Of a DNA stretch of 64,000 nucleotides, positions 1 to 10,200 are shown in pieces. The stretch is from Microbulbifer thermotolerans (GTDB lineage: Bacteria; Pseudomonadota; Gammaproteobacteria; Pseudomonadales; Cellvibrionaceae): NCBI RefSeq assembly GCF_900112305.1, contig NZ_FOKT01000008.1:146915-210914 (forward strand). The letters run 5' to 3'. Position numbers and translations under genes: made by a program. The notes beneath the pieces are model-generated. The model was not told the DNA's origin. It saw nothing but the letters and a program-made list of their open reading frames with translations, and did no database searches. Within the stretch, counting starts at the first letter, position 1. Each line of letters starts with the position of its first letter.

Positions 1-48
1 AAGCAAGCCGATGGCGGGCGCAAGATCCGCGTTAAACGCATTCGCTAG
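1..48 (+). CDS. C-terminal end of an unidentified gene (partial)
   Basis: Frame 1 is open from the first base and stops at TAG 46-48, giving 15 residues that end in the basic tail RKIRVKRIR. The rest of the gene lies before the window. Nothing in so short a piece identifies the family. It is called because the open frame stops immediately before a strong inverted repeat and reads toward the sigma factor gene. Confidence 0.4.
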   Translation, partial: KQADGGRKIRVKRIR

Positions 49-97
49 CGCCCCGCTCAAGTCGTATGAGCGCTGTCGCTGATTGCGGGGCGCTCAT
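47..97 (+). terminator. Nested inverted repeats after the partial gene
   Basis: A perfect 10-bp pair, AGCGCCCCGC (47-56) and GCGGGGCGCT (85-94), encloses 28 bases. An overlapping alternative pair, ATGAGCGC (66-73) and GCGCTCAT (90-97), can form instead. No T-tract follows, so it is at best a possible terminator or attenuator-like structure. Confidence 0.35.
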
Positions 98-400
98 GCG
101 AGAACTGCCCGGTAAAAGGACGAGCCTACAGGGAAGTGTCCGCAGACACCCGCAAAGCCTCCTATTACTACAGGAGCCCCCACTCGGATCTTTTCCCACA
201 GTCCCCCAGCCCCCATTTGGGCGATTATAACCGCCAGCTTTTGTCATTTAGCGAAAGTTCACTTTGGCCCAATCAAAGATAAAACTCCCTGGTCAAACAA
301 AGTAAGGCGCCCCATTCCACATTCATCTATATTAAAAATGAATTCCGCGCCATCCTGTTGCGGGTGCTGTCGCGGCCACGCCAACAGCCAATAGAAGGTT
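98..400. other. Intergenic region before the sigma factor gene
   Basis: About 300 bases separate the hairpins from the sigma factor. I see no convincing reading frame, tRNA or known riboswitch here. The last 150 bases are AT-richer and probably hold the sigma factor promoter, but no clear -35/-10 pair can be picked by eye. GAAGG at 394-398 may be a close-spaced ribosome binding site for the TTG start at 401. Confidence 0.3.
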
Positions 401-1537
401 TTGCACTTGTCCCGAGACAATTTTTACTCAAGGGATGAAGCCTGGCTGAAGGATGCAGACACCCCTCCTCCCGAGGCATCGCCGCTGGATGACAATGCCA
501 TCGAGGATTTGAGCAAAGCCCCCCTGGTAGAGGACAACGGTACGGAGGGCGGCAGCTCTCCAATGCAAAATTACCTAAAACATCTATACCGCCTGCAACT
601 GCTCACCCCCGAGGAGGAGCAGTGCACCACCAGTCTATTGCGGGAGCTTGAAGACAAACTGATTGCACTGCTGCAAAAGCGCGGGGTGGAACTGGTGGCA
701 CTGCGGAGCGAGGGCGTCGAGCAGCGCGGCAGCACCGGAGCCTACGACCACGGATTGATCATCGCCCACGCAGAGGAGCTACTCGCCTCTGAGAGGCTAT
801 CCAAGCGAGACCGCAACAGCCTAAGGAGCCTCTTGCGGCGTTTCCGGGAACAGCGCCAAAAGCTGATTCAGTGTAACCTGCGCCTGGTGATCGCCATTGC
901 AAAACGCTTCCGAAACCCATCGATCCCCTTTATCGATTTGATCCAGGAAGGCAATGTGGGCCTGATGAAGGCCATAGAGCGCTTCAAACCGCAAATGGGT
1001 TACCGCTTCTCCACTTACGCCTACTGGTGGATACAGCAGGAGATCCAGCTGGCCCTGCGCCGCAACGACGACCTGGTGCGCCAACCCGCCAATGTGCAGG
1101 ATGACCTGCGTGCCATCTACCGAGCAATCGCCGATGTGCACGCGCAAGGGCTGCCCGCCTCCGATGAAAACCTGGCCAGACAGTCCGGTCTTGACCTCGA
1201 AAGGGTTCAGGCACTGCTCAAATTACCGGGACCCACGGGGTCGCTGGACGAACCCTTGGCTGAAGATCAGAGCAGCACCCGTCTGGACTATGCACCAGCG
1301 GACGAGCTCTACAATACCGATGAACTGGTTACCAATCAGGAGCTGGCGGAGCGCCTTCGGGAAGCGGTAGCGCGCCTGCCGATGCGGCAGCGCACAGTAC
1401 TGTACCTGCGCTACGGCCTCATCTCCGACCACGACTGCTCCTTCCGCGTTATCGGCGAGCAGTTGGGGCTCAGTCAGGAACGCGCGCGCCAGCTGCACGC
1501 AGATGCACTGCGCCAGTTAAAGCGCCAGTGGAGGTGA
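401..1537 (+). CDS. Sigma-70 family RNA polymerase sigma factor (group 2, RpoS/RpoH-like)
   Basis: 378 aa; directs RNA polymerase to a subset of promoters. Region 2 is clear at about residues 160-225 (NLRLVIAIAKRF, DLIQEGNVGLMKAIERF, YRFSTYAYWWIQQEI). Region 3 follows, and region 4 with its helix-turn-helix is at about 320-378 (LPMRQRTVLYLRYGL, LGLSQERARQLHADAL). An acidic, low-similarity N-terminus of about 60 residues precedes this, and residues 70-130 form an insertion before region 2. The start is TTG at 401 with GAAGG just upstream; another TTG at 407 is possible. Region 3 differs from canonical RpoS, and nlpD is not recognisable upstream, so I do not assign rpoS. It may be a stress or stationary-phase paralog. 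Confidence 0.88.
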   Translation: MHLSRDNFYSRDEAWLKDADTPPPEASPLDDNAIEDLSKAPLVEDNGTEGGSSPMQNYLKHLYRLQLLTPEEEQCTTSLLRELEDKLIALLQKRGVELVALRSEGVEQRGSTGAYDHGLIIAHAEELLASERLSKRDRNSLRSLLRRFREQRQKLIQCNLRLVIAIAKRFRNPSIPFIDLIQEGNVGLMKAIERFKPQMGYRFSTYAYWWIQQEIQLALRRNDDLVRQPANVQDDLRAIYRAIADVHAQGLPASDENLARQSGLDLERVQALLKLPGPTGSLDEPLAEDQSSTRLDYAPADELYNTDELVTNQELAERLREAVARLPMRQRTVLYLRYGLISDHDCSFRVIGEQLGLSQERARQLHADALRQLKRQWR

Positions 1538-1633
1538 TTTCGACATCGACGCCCGATCACGCTTGTCATCGCCGAATATACCGCTAGGCTTATGGAATCT
1601 CTGTTCAGTTCCGCGATAAACGTTCCATAAGTC

Positions 1634-2209
1634 ATGTGTAACAATCCGCCCGCGCCCGCCTTTCTGTCCCTGCTGGCTTGCACACTCTGCTGCGGATTGT
1701 TGTCTTCCCCCCCTGCCTTAGCAGAACGGGAGCTAATTCTCAGTGCCGGAAAAGGACTGGGGGACGCACTGATTCAGCAAGATTCCATTGCTGACGCCGA
1801 AATGGCGGGGCTGAACTACGCGCAACTTTTCTCCGAGCACAGCTTCGGCTCCGGCCAGTGGCAGTGGTGGGCTCAAGGCAGTTACGCATTTTTGCATCAG
1901 GACTATCGCGGCGAGACACAGCAACAAAATATTATCGAACTGAAACCCGTACTGCGCTGGTACCCCCACCAGGAAGCTTATGGCCTCTTCGGAGAATTCG
2001 GCATCGGTGCCGCCTACCTGACGAACAAAGACTTCGGGGACATCCACTTATCCACCAAGCTCAATTTTGCCCTGCACTTTGCCGCAGGCTACCGGCTGCG
2101 CAACGGCTATATTCTGTCACTGCGCTACAGCCACTTCTCCAATGCCTATACCAACACCCCCAATCCCGGGTTCGACTTTGCCTCTTTGAATGGGCATTTC
2201 AGTTTCTAA
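1634..2209 (+). CDS. PagL-like lipid A 3-O-deacylase (acyloxyacyl hydrolase family)
   Basis: 191 aa with a signal peptide (hydrophobic to about residue 30, ending PPALA) and alternating beta-barrel strands ending in the aromatic HFSF of outer-membrane proteins. The C-terminal RYSHFSNAYTNTPNPG matches the PagL active-site strand. His167 and Ser169 align with the catalytic His and Ser. The position of the catalytic Glu, 12 residues after Ser, is Asp181. PagL enzymes remove the 3-O acyl chain of lipid A in the outer membrane. The family call is firm from the motif; activity with Asp in place of Glu is uncertain. It follows the sigma factor by about 100 bases on the same strand. Confidence 0.75.
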   Translation: MCNNPPAPAFLSLLACTLCCGLLSSPPALAERELILSAGKGLGDALIQQDSIADAEMAGLNYAQLFSEHSFGSGQWQWWAQGSYAFLHQDYRGETQQQNIIELKPVLRWYPHQEAYGLFGEFGIGAAYLTNKDFGDIHLSTKLNFALHFAAGYRLRNGYILSLRYSHFSNAYTNTPNPGFDFASLNGHFSF

Positions 2210-2388
2210 TCTCCGCCCTGCCAGCGCACCGTCATCTCTGTCACAGCAGAACTCGTTGAAGCATCCAAGCGCGGATTAACGGCGCGCTTCCACTTGCTGG
2301 GAACCGCATACAGGAACCGTCACATCCCGATCAAAATTCTGTAATGTCACCGATTCAGAATACCCCGCACAAGAACACGGGGGGACCT

Positions 2389-3522
2389 ATGAGCCTTAAA
2401 CGTTCGGCGTCACAGAGCGGCGATTTTACGATTCCGCCAGTTGGCCCTGCGCCCCACCCTGCCGCAGTCAAATCAGCGCCTCGAAAAGATGCCCAGGACG
2501 GCGACATCAAATCGATTCAACGCATTTGTCACTTGGTGGCGAGCCGCGAGCACGGCGAGCTGGAAAAACACGTGGCAGACCTTTCCCGCTGGCAGGCGCA
2601 CAATACCAACGCGCAAGTCTCGGTTATCGCCCACCCCCGCTACCAGAACACGCTGGATCAAAGGGTCAACTTCATTCCGCTGAATACCGACCGCAGCCGC
2701 CACCACCCGACTTTGATCTGGCGCTTGGCCAACCATATCCGCGCCGGTGGCTTCCAGATCGCCCACGGGCACGGCAGCAAATCGGCACAGCTGCTCGCGG
2801 CAGTACAGAAATACACAGACGCCCGACAGGTTATCACCCGCCACAATGTGCGCCACCCTAGGGACAAACTCGCCAGTGCCTTCGACGCGAGAATCGCTGT
2901 CAGCCGCAGTGCCGTCGCCAACTCACGGCTGGATTGGAATATCATTCCCAACGGTATCGAAGTAAAGTGGCAAGCGAGCGCTCCCCTGGACCTCCAGCTG
3001 TCCCCTGAGCCCAAAGCTCTGGTGGCCGCACGCCTAATCAGGCTCAGGGGCACCGAGCCGCTGCTGCAAGCGTTGAACCAAGTGTCCGGGGTACAGTTAA
3101 TCATCCTCGGAGACGGTCCCGAAAAAAGCGCCCTGGAACAGCAAAGCCGCGAATTAAAGCTCGACAAACGGGTAATATTCGTTGGCCGCACCGACAAGGC
3201 CAGTGCCTTTCTGCGCACTGCCGATCTGCTGGTGATATTGTCGCGCAATGAGAGTCCCCCTTACGCCCTGGCCGAAGCGCTGCAGAACCGCTGTCCAGTC
3301 ATTGCCAGCCGCGAGGGAGACGCAGAAGACTATGTGCCCCCGGAATACCTTTTGGACAACCTGGACCCGGCCCACTTGGCGAAAAAACTCCGCTTCGCAC
3401 TGACGAACAAAGATCGGCTGCACAAAGACTTCAGCACCGCCTTCGAACGCGCCGCCAATGAACTCTCACTGGACAATACCGCACGCGCTATCTGGCGCGT
3501 CTACGCACAACTTGTGTCTTGA
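2389..3522 (+). CDS. GT4-family glycosyltransferase
   Basis: About 377 aa from ATG 2389, which has GGGGGA just upstream; an in-frame ATG at 2344 would add 15 residues and lacks a good ribosome site. The C-terminal half is a typical GT-B donor domain: LVAARLIRLRGTEPLLQAL, LIILGDGPEKSALE, KRVIFVGRT, and the nucleotide-sugar region around SRNESPPYALAEAL. In retaining GT4 enzymes this domain holds an NDP-sugar. The acceptor is unknown; lipopolysaccharide or another surface glycan is likely. It converges with another GT4 gene at 3596-4696. Confidence 0.85.
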   Translation: MSLKRSASQSGDFTIPPVGPAPHPAAVKSAPRKDAQDGDIKSIQRICHLVASREHGELEKHVADLSRWQAHNTNAQVSVIAHPRYQNTLDQRVNFIPLNTDRSRHHPTLIWRLANHIRAGGFQIAHGHGSKSAQLLAAVQKYTDARQVITRHNVRHPRDKLASAFDARIAVSRSAVANSRLDWNIIPNGIEVKWQASAPLDLQLSPEPKALVAARLIRLRGTEPLLQALNQVSGVQLIILGDGPEKSALEQQSRELKLDKRVIFVGRTDKASAFLRTADLLVILSRNESPPYALAEALQNRCPVIASREGDAEDYVPPEYLLDNLDPAHLAKKLRFALTNKDRLHKDFSTAFERAANELSLDNTARAIWRVYAQLVS

Positions 3523-3595
3523 GTGATACGCATGGGAATCTCTGCTGTATTTGGCTTCCGGGCGATTAGCTTCGCAAGCGATTGTCAAGCAAGCG

Positions 3596-4696
3596 TCACG
3601 CGGTCTGCAGCAGCTCACGGTACAGTGCCAAGGTCTGCGCCGCAGTATCCTCGTGGGTAAAATCGCTAAAGCGGACCATCTGCGGCTGATCGAGGATACG
3701 CAGAGTGGTTTCCACCAAGGCATCGGGGTTGCCGCGCTCCACCAATCCCTGGGGAAAACACCGCTGCAGCACCTCCGCAGAGCCGCAGTCTGCGTAGGCT
3801 ACAACCGGACAGTTCATCGCCAACGCCTCGGCGGCGACACGCCCGTAAGGCTCCGGCTGCTCAGCCAGGCTGTAGCAGACCTGCGAGCTCGCGTAGAGTT
3901 CGCGCATATCCCGGCGCGGGCCGAGAAACAGAACCCTGTCGGCAAGCCCCAGCTCCACGGCCATTTGTTCCAGTTTCCGCGAGTACTTTTCTCCACCCGC
4001 ACAGGAATCTCCAACAATCAGACCGAACACATCCCGCTGCGAAACCACAGCAGCCAGCATCCGCAGAAATGGAATCAGCCCCTGGCCAGGCTCCAAACGT
4101 GCGGGCATCAGCAGCCAGTGCCGGCCCTCAAGCTGTGGGTACTGATTGAGCAAACGCAGCTGCCACTGACCGGATACCGGCGCATCGCGATCAAATTCGC
4201 GCGTGTTTACACCGTAGTGCACCACCCGTGGTGGCTGGTTCAATTTCCCACTAAAGTGCAACTGTAGGGAATCTGCCACACACCGGGAGACAGCGGTTAC
4301 ACGCTCCCCAGCGGCAAGCGCCGCACCATAGAAACTCTTGCGGTAAAAATCGTGCGCCCCAGTAACCAGACGCGGCCGCTTGTCAGCGGGCATCCCCCGC
4401 CAAGCGCGCCAGGCGATCCACGCGGGAAGCGCACCGCGGGCGTGTACCACATCCACCTCCAATTCCGCCAACGTCCGCCTCAAGCGACGGACAAGGCGCA
4501 GCGACCACAAGGGGTTTCCCTGTAGTGGCATACGGATATGGCGCCCGCCGCGCAAAGTGAGACGCGGCACCAGCTCGCCACCATTGGATATCACAATGGC
4601 TTCATGGCCGAGCCGCAACAGTTCGCCGGCAAAATCCAGGGTGGTGCGCGCCAGATCCCCCGAATCAAGCTCAGGCAGCAATTGAACAATTCGCAT
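3596..4696 (-). CDS. GT4-family glycosyltransferase
   Basis: 366 aa; the two-domain GT-B fold is visible. The N-terminal acceptor domain begins MRIVQLLPELDSGDLART with the variable loop and HARGALPAWIAW. The donor domain has LLMPARLEPGQGLIPFL, LIVGDSCAGGEKYSR, DRVLFLGPRRDM and the EQPEPYGRVAAEALAM nucleotide-sugar motif. It is probably cytoplasmic, adding a sugar to a lipid-linked or LPS core acceptor. It converges with the GT4 gene ending at 3522, leaving 73 bases between stops, so the two are not co-transcribed although their roles may be related. Confidence 0.88.
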   Translation of the reverse strand: MRIVQLLPELDSGDLARTTLDFAGELLRLGHEAIVISNGGELVPRLTLRGGRHIRMPLQGNPLWSLRLVRRLRRTLAELEVDVVHARGALPAWIAWRAWRGMPADKRPRLVTGAHDFYRKSFYGAALAAGERVTAVSRCVADSLQLHFSGKLNQPPRVVHYGVNTREFDRDAPVSGQWQLRLLNQYPQLEGRHWLLMPARLEPGQGLIPFLRMLAAVVSQRDVFGLIVGDSCAGGEKYSRKLEQMAVELGLADRVLFLGPRRDMRELYASSQVCYSLAEQPEPYGRVAAEALAMNCPVVAYADCGSAEVLQRCFPQGLVERGNPDALVETTLRILDQPQMVRFSDFTHEDTAAQTLALYRELLQTA

Positions 4697-4913
4697 AAAT
4701 CCCGCCCGGTTTCCCGGGTACTCTCAACTTTGTTACATCTAGCCTTGTTAAGTGGCGCCTATTTTGCGGTATTCCGCGGCGCTTGCCGAGCAGCAAAATG
4801 CCCCTCTCATCACACTTCTTGGGATCAGCCCCCATTACGGCGCAAAGCACTATCGAATTTGGTGTGGGCAAACCCTAAGATGTTGTATTCAATCACTTGA
4901 CGAAAGGTCTCCC

Positions 4914-5813
4914 ATGGAAATCTCGAACCCGATCAAGCTGCTCAGGTACGTCTCTCTCACCGCGTTATTGCTCTTCAGCGGATACGCATCTAGCGCGAAC
5001 GACAAGGGGCTTTTCTGGCTTGCACAGAAAGACGGCCACAGCGTGTATCTACTGGGATCAGTGCACTTAGCCAGCGACGATTTCTACCCTCTGCGCAAAA
5101 AAATCCAACAGGCCTACAAAAACAGTGACGTTCTGGTAGTCGAAGCCGATATTCTGGCTGCGGAAAGTGATCCGGCGCTGCAACAGCAAATCATGCAAGA
5201 ATCCCTCTATCTGGACGAGCGCACCCTGCGCGACGACCTGTCGCCAACGGTATACAGCCAACTGCAGAAATGGCTGCAAAAACATCAGCTGCCGGAACCG
5301 ATGTTTATCCGTCAACGCCCCGCCATCGCAATGATCACTATGAGCATGATGGAGCTGAAGGCACAGGGGCTAAACCCCGGTCTCGGCATCGATCGCCACT
5401 TTCTTCAGCAAGCGAAACAGAGTGGCAAACCCATTGTAGAACTGGAGGGCGTACTGCAGCAGCTACGACTGTTAAATCAACTGGAAAGTCCAGATCTGCT
5501 GATGCAGCAGACACTGGAACAACTGGATGAGATCAAGACATTTGCACCGCGCATGGTAAAGGCATGGAAAAATGGCGACGCAGATCACCTCTACCAACTG
5601 ATCATTGCCGACAGCCTGAACGAACACCCGGAATTCAAGCCACTCTATGAAACACTGTTCTTTCGCCGCAACCGGGACATGGCCAAACGCATCATCCATA
5701 CAAGCGACTCGTATAAATCGCAGTTCGTAATTATCGGCGCCGGCCACCTGGTGGGAGAACACAGCGTCATAGAATTGTTGCAACGACAAGGCTACAACAT
5801 TGAACAACTGTAA
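4914..5813 (+). CDS. TraB/GumN family protein
   Basis: 299 aa. I chose ATG 4914 because the protein then begins with a signal-like segment (KLLRYVSLTALLLFSGYASSA) and GAAAGG lies about 10 bases upstream; the frame is open further upstream without family features. The two conserved GxxH motifs of the family are present: LLGSVHLASDDFYPL near the N-terminus and IIGAGHLVGEHSVIELLQ at the C-terminus. TraB/GumN (Tiki-like) proteins are proposed metal-dependent peptidases, but the bacterial substrates are unknown. A secreted or periplasmic location is inferred from the leader. Confidence 0.8.
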   Translation: MEISNPIKLLRYVSLTALLLFSGYASSANDKGLFWLAQKDGHSVYLLGSVHLASDDFYPLRKKIQQAYKNSDVLVVEADILAAESDPALQQQIMQESLYLDERTLRDDLSPTVYSQLQKWLQKHQLPEPMFIRQRPAIAMITMSMMELKAQGLNPGLGIDRHFLQQAKQSGKPIVELEGVLQQLRLLNQLESPDLLMQQTLEQLDEIKTFAPRMVKAWKNGDADHLYQLIIADSLNEHPEFKPLYETLFFRRNRDMAKRIIHTSDSYKSQFVIIGAGHLVGEHSVIELLQRQGYNIEQL

Positions 5814-5954
5814 GGCGTACTCCTGCGCCTCTTGCGACAGAAGGCGTTTACTTGACATCAATATTTAATACAAGCCGCGCCTTGCGCCGTTGCTAAACTC
5901 AGGAGGCATTGAGCAGGGAAACATTCGCTGAGCTGGCACACAGGGAGGTGTCCG

Positions 5955-7238
5955 GTGTATTGCCGCGGCTTTATTTTTTCTTTTATGGGGGCCGCATTAT
6001 TTCATCCTGCGGTTGCGGATCAGCCGGAGACCAAAAGTTGGTTAAAGATTTCTGCAAACGAAGGAAACTTCTCCGCCGAACTTGGCGGTCGCATCCACTT
6101 TGACACCTACCTATTCGACAGCGATATCGAAGATCCCATCAGTACGACGGAATTCCGCCGCGTGCGCCTGGCGGTGACGGGGCATCTGTGGAAATGGAAA
6201 TACAAACTGGAACGGGATTTCTCCTCCAGCGGCACCAGTGGTCTGCGCGATGTATATATCGCCACGGAGGTACTTGGCGGCAAACTCACCATCGGCAATT
6301 TCAAACCCTACCGCTCCATGGAAGAGCTGACCAGCTCCAATGAAATTACAATGATGGAACGCTCCTTCACCAGCGCCAGCGGTATTTATTTCGATCGATC
6401 GCGCCAACAGGGTATCGGCTGGCACACCCATTGGGGCTGCTACACCTTCGGCGCAGCCGGATTTAACCTGCGCAATCCCGGTGCCCCTCGCAATGAAGGT
6501 CTTGGCGCCGCCGGGCGTATTACCTGGGCACCGATCAACGACCAAATCAGCACAGTGCACCTCGGTATCTCCGCCAGCCACGAAAACGCCAACCGCAATT
6601 CAAATCCCATTGAAGCCGATGTCGCATACGCCGGCCGCCGCGGCCCCACTCAGCTGACCGCACTGACACCAGGGGGCAGAGACTTCTTTTTCGATAAAGT
6701 CAACGATAATGGCGATCAGCTCTTCTTCTTTGGCAACCAAGGCGGCAAGACCGATATCGCGGGATTGGAGTTCGCGGCTACCTACGGCCCCGTTTATCTG
6801 CAATCAGAATACGCCTATGGCAAATTTGACGGCGACTACTATCTGTCAGAGGTTGTGTTCGAGGACTTCTACGGCATACCTCCCACATTCGCCTGCGACC
6901 CGGACAACGGCTGCTTTATCGGCGATCAGGATGTGAAGACCTGGTACATCATGGGCAGCTGGATGATTACCGGGGAGCACAAGCCCTACGACAGCGCGAA
7001 AGGCGTATTCAGATCCGCCAAGCCTCACAGCGACTGGGGTGCCTGGGAGCTGACCGCCCGCTATGAAACCATCGAGAACAAGGACATTCCCGACCTGGAG
7101 GCGGACAGCTTCAGGCTGGGTGTCAATGTCTACCTCAACCCCCGAGTACGCTTTATGCTCAACATTGTACTGGGGGACGATGAATTTACCGGCGACAAAA
7201 CCAGGCAACTGGCGTTTCGCGCTCAGGCGAGCTGGTAA
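5955..7238 (+). CDS. OprO/OprP-type phosphate-selective porin
   Basis: 427 aa; GTG start at 5955 with GGAGGTG at 5944-5950; an in-frame ATG at 5985 is the alternative. A short leader (FIFSFMGAALFHPAVA) precedes the mature start. The sequence has the family pattern GGRIHFDTYLFDSD, RRVRLAVTGHLWKWKYKLERDF, LRDVYIATEVLGGKLTIGNFKPYRSMEEL and ends in alternating strands with terminal W (RAQASW). Porins of this family form 16-strand trimers passing phosphate, polyphosphate or other anions; which substrate this one prefers cannot be told. Monocistronic by layout: the gene after it is on the other strand 14 bases away. Confidence 0.85.
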   Translation: MYCRGFIFSFMGAALFHPAVADQPETKSWLKISANEGNFSAELGGRIHFDTYLFDSDIEDPISTTEFRRVRLAVTGHLWKWKYKLERDFSSSGTSGLRDVYIATEVLGGKLTIGNFKPYRSMEELTSSNEITMMERSFTSASGIYFDRSRQQGIGWHTHWGCYTFGAAGFNLRNPGAPRNEGLGAAGRITWAPINDQISTVHLGISASHENANRNSNPIEADVAYAGRRGPTQLTALTPGGRDFFFDKVNDNGDQLFFFGNQGGKTDIAGLEFAATYGPVYLQSEYAYGKFDGDYYLSEVVFEDFYGIPPTFACDPDNGCFIGDQDVKTWYIMGSWMITGEHKPYDSAKGVFRSAKPHSDWGAWELTARYETIENKDIPDLEADSFRLGVNVYLNPRVRFMLNIVLGDDEFTGDKTRQLAFRAQASW

Positions 7239-7252
7239 CCCGCCCGCACGAA

Positions 7253-10200
7253 TTAACCCACCTGTTGTGCCTTGGCTGGATCAAAAACCGCCACTGGCGC
7301 TGATTCATTTAGCTCCGCCCCCGGATTTTCAAAGCGCCGCAGAGCGGCCGACCGCAACTTCCGCGCCCGGTCCAGACTGGCTTCCTTGACCGGACCATAA
7401 CCGCGTATCGCATCCGGATAGCTGAGCAGCTCAATCGCTGCGGCGTGGTTCTCGGCGTTCAGTTCTCCGATCACCCTGTCTACCAGCTGCTCGTACTCGC
7501 CGATCAAGGTGCGCTCGATTTTGCGCTCGGCCGTGTAACCGAAGATATCCAGCGGCGTGCCGCGCAGGACTTTGAGTTTTGCCAGCAAGCCAAAAGCTTT
7601 GTACATCCAACCGCCGAATTTGAGCTTGCGCGGACGGCCCAATGCCTTATCAAAAGGAGACAGCAGTGGTGGGGCCAAATTGAATTCCAGGGCAAAATCG
7701 CCGGAGAAATTTTCCCGCAGAGCTTTGGCAAACTCGCCGTCAGTGTAGAGCCGGGCCACTTCGTACTCATCCTTGTATGCCAGTAGCTTGGCGTAATTGC
7801 GGGCGACGACCTCCGCTAGCGCTTCACTGCCAGGCACTTTGAGAATTTCCGCGGCTTTTACCCGATCCACCAGGTCGCGGTAGCGTCGCGCGAGCTTGCT
7901 GTTCTGATACCCGGTGAGGTGGTGCACGCGGTGAGCAACGATTTCTTCCAAGCCTCGGGGCAGTCCGACCTCTTCAGCCGCCCCCGCCAAGAGAGCGTCC
8001 AACTTGTCACGGTTAGCCGCGGCTAAGCGGCCGGCGGCAAACCCCTGCAGATTGGCCTCCACCGCTACACCGTTTAAGGCAATCGCCTGTGTCAGAGCCT
8101 CCCGACCGAGAGGGATAAGCCCCTTCTGCCAGGCAAAACCGAGCATGAAAATATTCGCAGCCAGAGTGTCGCCCAGCGCCGCGCTGGTAAGCTTGTGCGC
8201 TTCCACTGTTTCCAGCACTTTCACCGCCGCACCCAGGCTATCCAATACCACTTGCGGCGAATGCACATCTTCACGACCGAGCACCGACGCCGCAGTGGGC
8301 GTCAGGTGCGTGTTCACCACCGCACGGCTGTGGGTTTCGTCCAGCTTGGCCAGACAGGCCTGGAGATTGCCCGCAGCTATCAGGTCGCAGGCCATCAATG
8401 CATCCGCGCGACCGTCGGAAATACGCACCGCCTTCAGTTCGCCCGGCGCCGCGGCCAAGCGTACATGGGAGTATACCGCCCCTCCCTTTTGTGCCAGACC
8501 GGTTTGATCCAAGGTGCTGCTAGCCTTGCCTTCAATGTGCGCCGCCATTGCCAGCAGTGCACCAATCGTCACCACGCCGGTGCCACCAACGCCAGTCACC
8601 AGTAGATTGTATGGCGCATCCAGTGATGGCAACTCCGGCTGCGGAAGCTTGTCCGCCTCGGTGAGCAACACATCGCCGACACCTGCCCGCTTCGCCAACT
8701 CGCCGCCCTTGACTGTGACAAAAGATGGGCAGAAACCATTGACACAGGACATATCCTGATTACAGCCGGTTTGGTTAACCCGGCGCTTATCGCCAAATGC
8801 CGTCTCGACCTTTTCCACCGCAATACAGCTGGACTGTTGCACACAGTCTCCACAGCCTTCACAGACCCGCTCGTTGATAAACGGGCGCCCCTCGGCCTTC
8901 GGCAACAATCCGCGCTTGCGCTTGCGGCGCAGCTCCGTGGCACAAGTCTGGTCGTAAAGGATAACGGTACAACCTTCGATTTCGCGCAGCGCCTCCATAA
9001 CCACCGGCAGGTGGTCCCGGTGGCGAACCTCTACTTCTCTAGGAAAATGCAAGGCGCCTTTATATTTGTCCAGGTTGTCCAGAACCAGCACAACTTTGCG
9101 CACGCCTTCCGACAGTACCTGGCGGCAAATCATATCCGGCGTCAGCTCGCCGTCATGGGGCTGGCCGCCAGTCATGGCCACGGCATCGTTGAACAAAATC
9201 TTGTAAGTGATATTTACCTTTGCCGCCACTGCCGCGCGGATGGCGAGAATACCGGAATGGAAATAGGTACCGTCCCCCAAGTTGACGAACACGTGTTTTT
9301 CCCGCGTAAACGCGGACTGACCAATCCAGTTCACCCCCTCTCCACCCATCTGGGTAAAAGTGTAGGTTTCGCGGTCGAGCCACTGGGCCATATAGTGACA
9401 GCCGATGCCCGCCAAGGCCCGGCTGCCCTCAGGCACCCGGGTGGAGCGGTTGTGTGGGCAACCGGCGCAGAACATCGGCAGACGCGAAACGTTGGCACCG
9501 GCATTCTGCGAGATCCGCTGGGCCAGCGCGTCCAGGCGGCTCAGCCTGTGCCGGGCCGTCTCATCGAGTTTTTCCCCGAGAATCTTGCCCAACACCTGCG
9601 CCACAATCGCCGGGGACAGTTCGCCGTACATGGGCATCAGCGGGCGGTCATTTTCATCCACTTTGCCCAGGATGCGCGGGAAATGGGGATCTTTCAGGTG
9701 TACGTTGTACAGCTCTTCCTTAAGCTGCACTTCCATCAGGCTGCGTTTTTCCTCAAGCACCAGCAAGGTGTCCAGGCCGCGGGCAAACTCCTGAATGCCT
9801 GGTACATCCAGTGGATAGGTCATGCCCACTTTGAGGATGCGAATGCCGAGAGCTCTCGCCTTCCGCTCATCGATACCCATATCCTCAAAGGCCTGCATTA
9901 AATCCAGGTGCGCCTTGCCGGTACTAACAATACCCAGGCTCGCATCGGGGTTTTCCAGCACCACCCTGTTTAATTTGTTGGCGCGGGCAAAGGCTAAGGC
10001 CGCCGGGCGCTTGTAGCGCCAGAGACGCTCTTCTTGCTCCAGTGGGTTATCCTGTTTGCGGATGTTGAGCCCGCCTTCCGGGCGCTCTATTTCGGGATAG
10101 GAAAACTGCACCCGCTCCGGGTCAACATCGACGGTAGCGGAACTGTCCATATTTTCCGCCAGTGTGATCATGGCCACCCAGCAACCGCTGAAGCGGGACA

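Noticed and set aside
98..400. tRNA or riboswitch in the first intergenic region
   Set aside because: No cloverleaf or known riboswitch core could be drawn by eye.
8771..9901. Long open frame (376 codons) on the plus strand inside the indolepyruvate oxidoreductase gene
   Set aside because: It is the antisense shadow of a GC-rich, well-conserved coding sequence; it has no family features.
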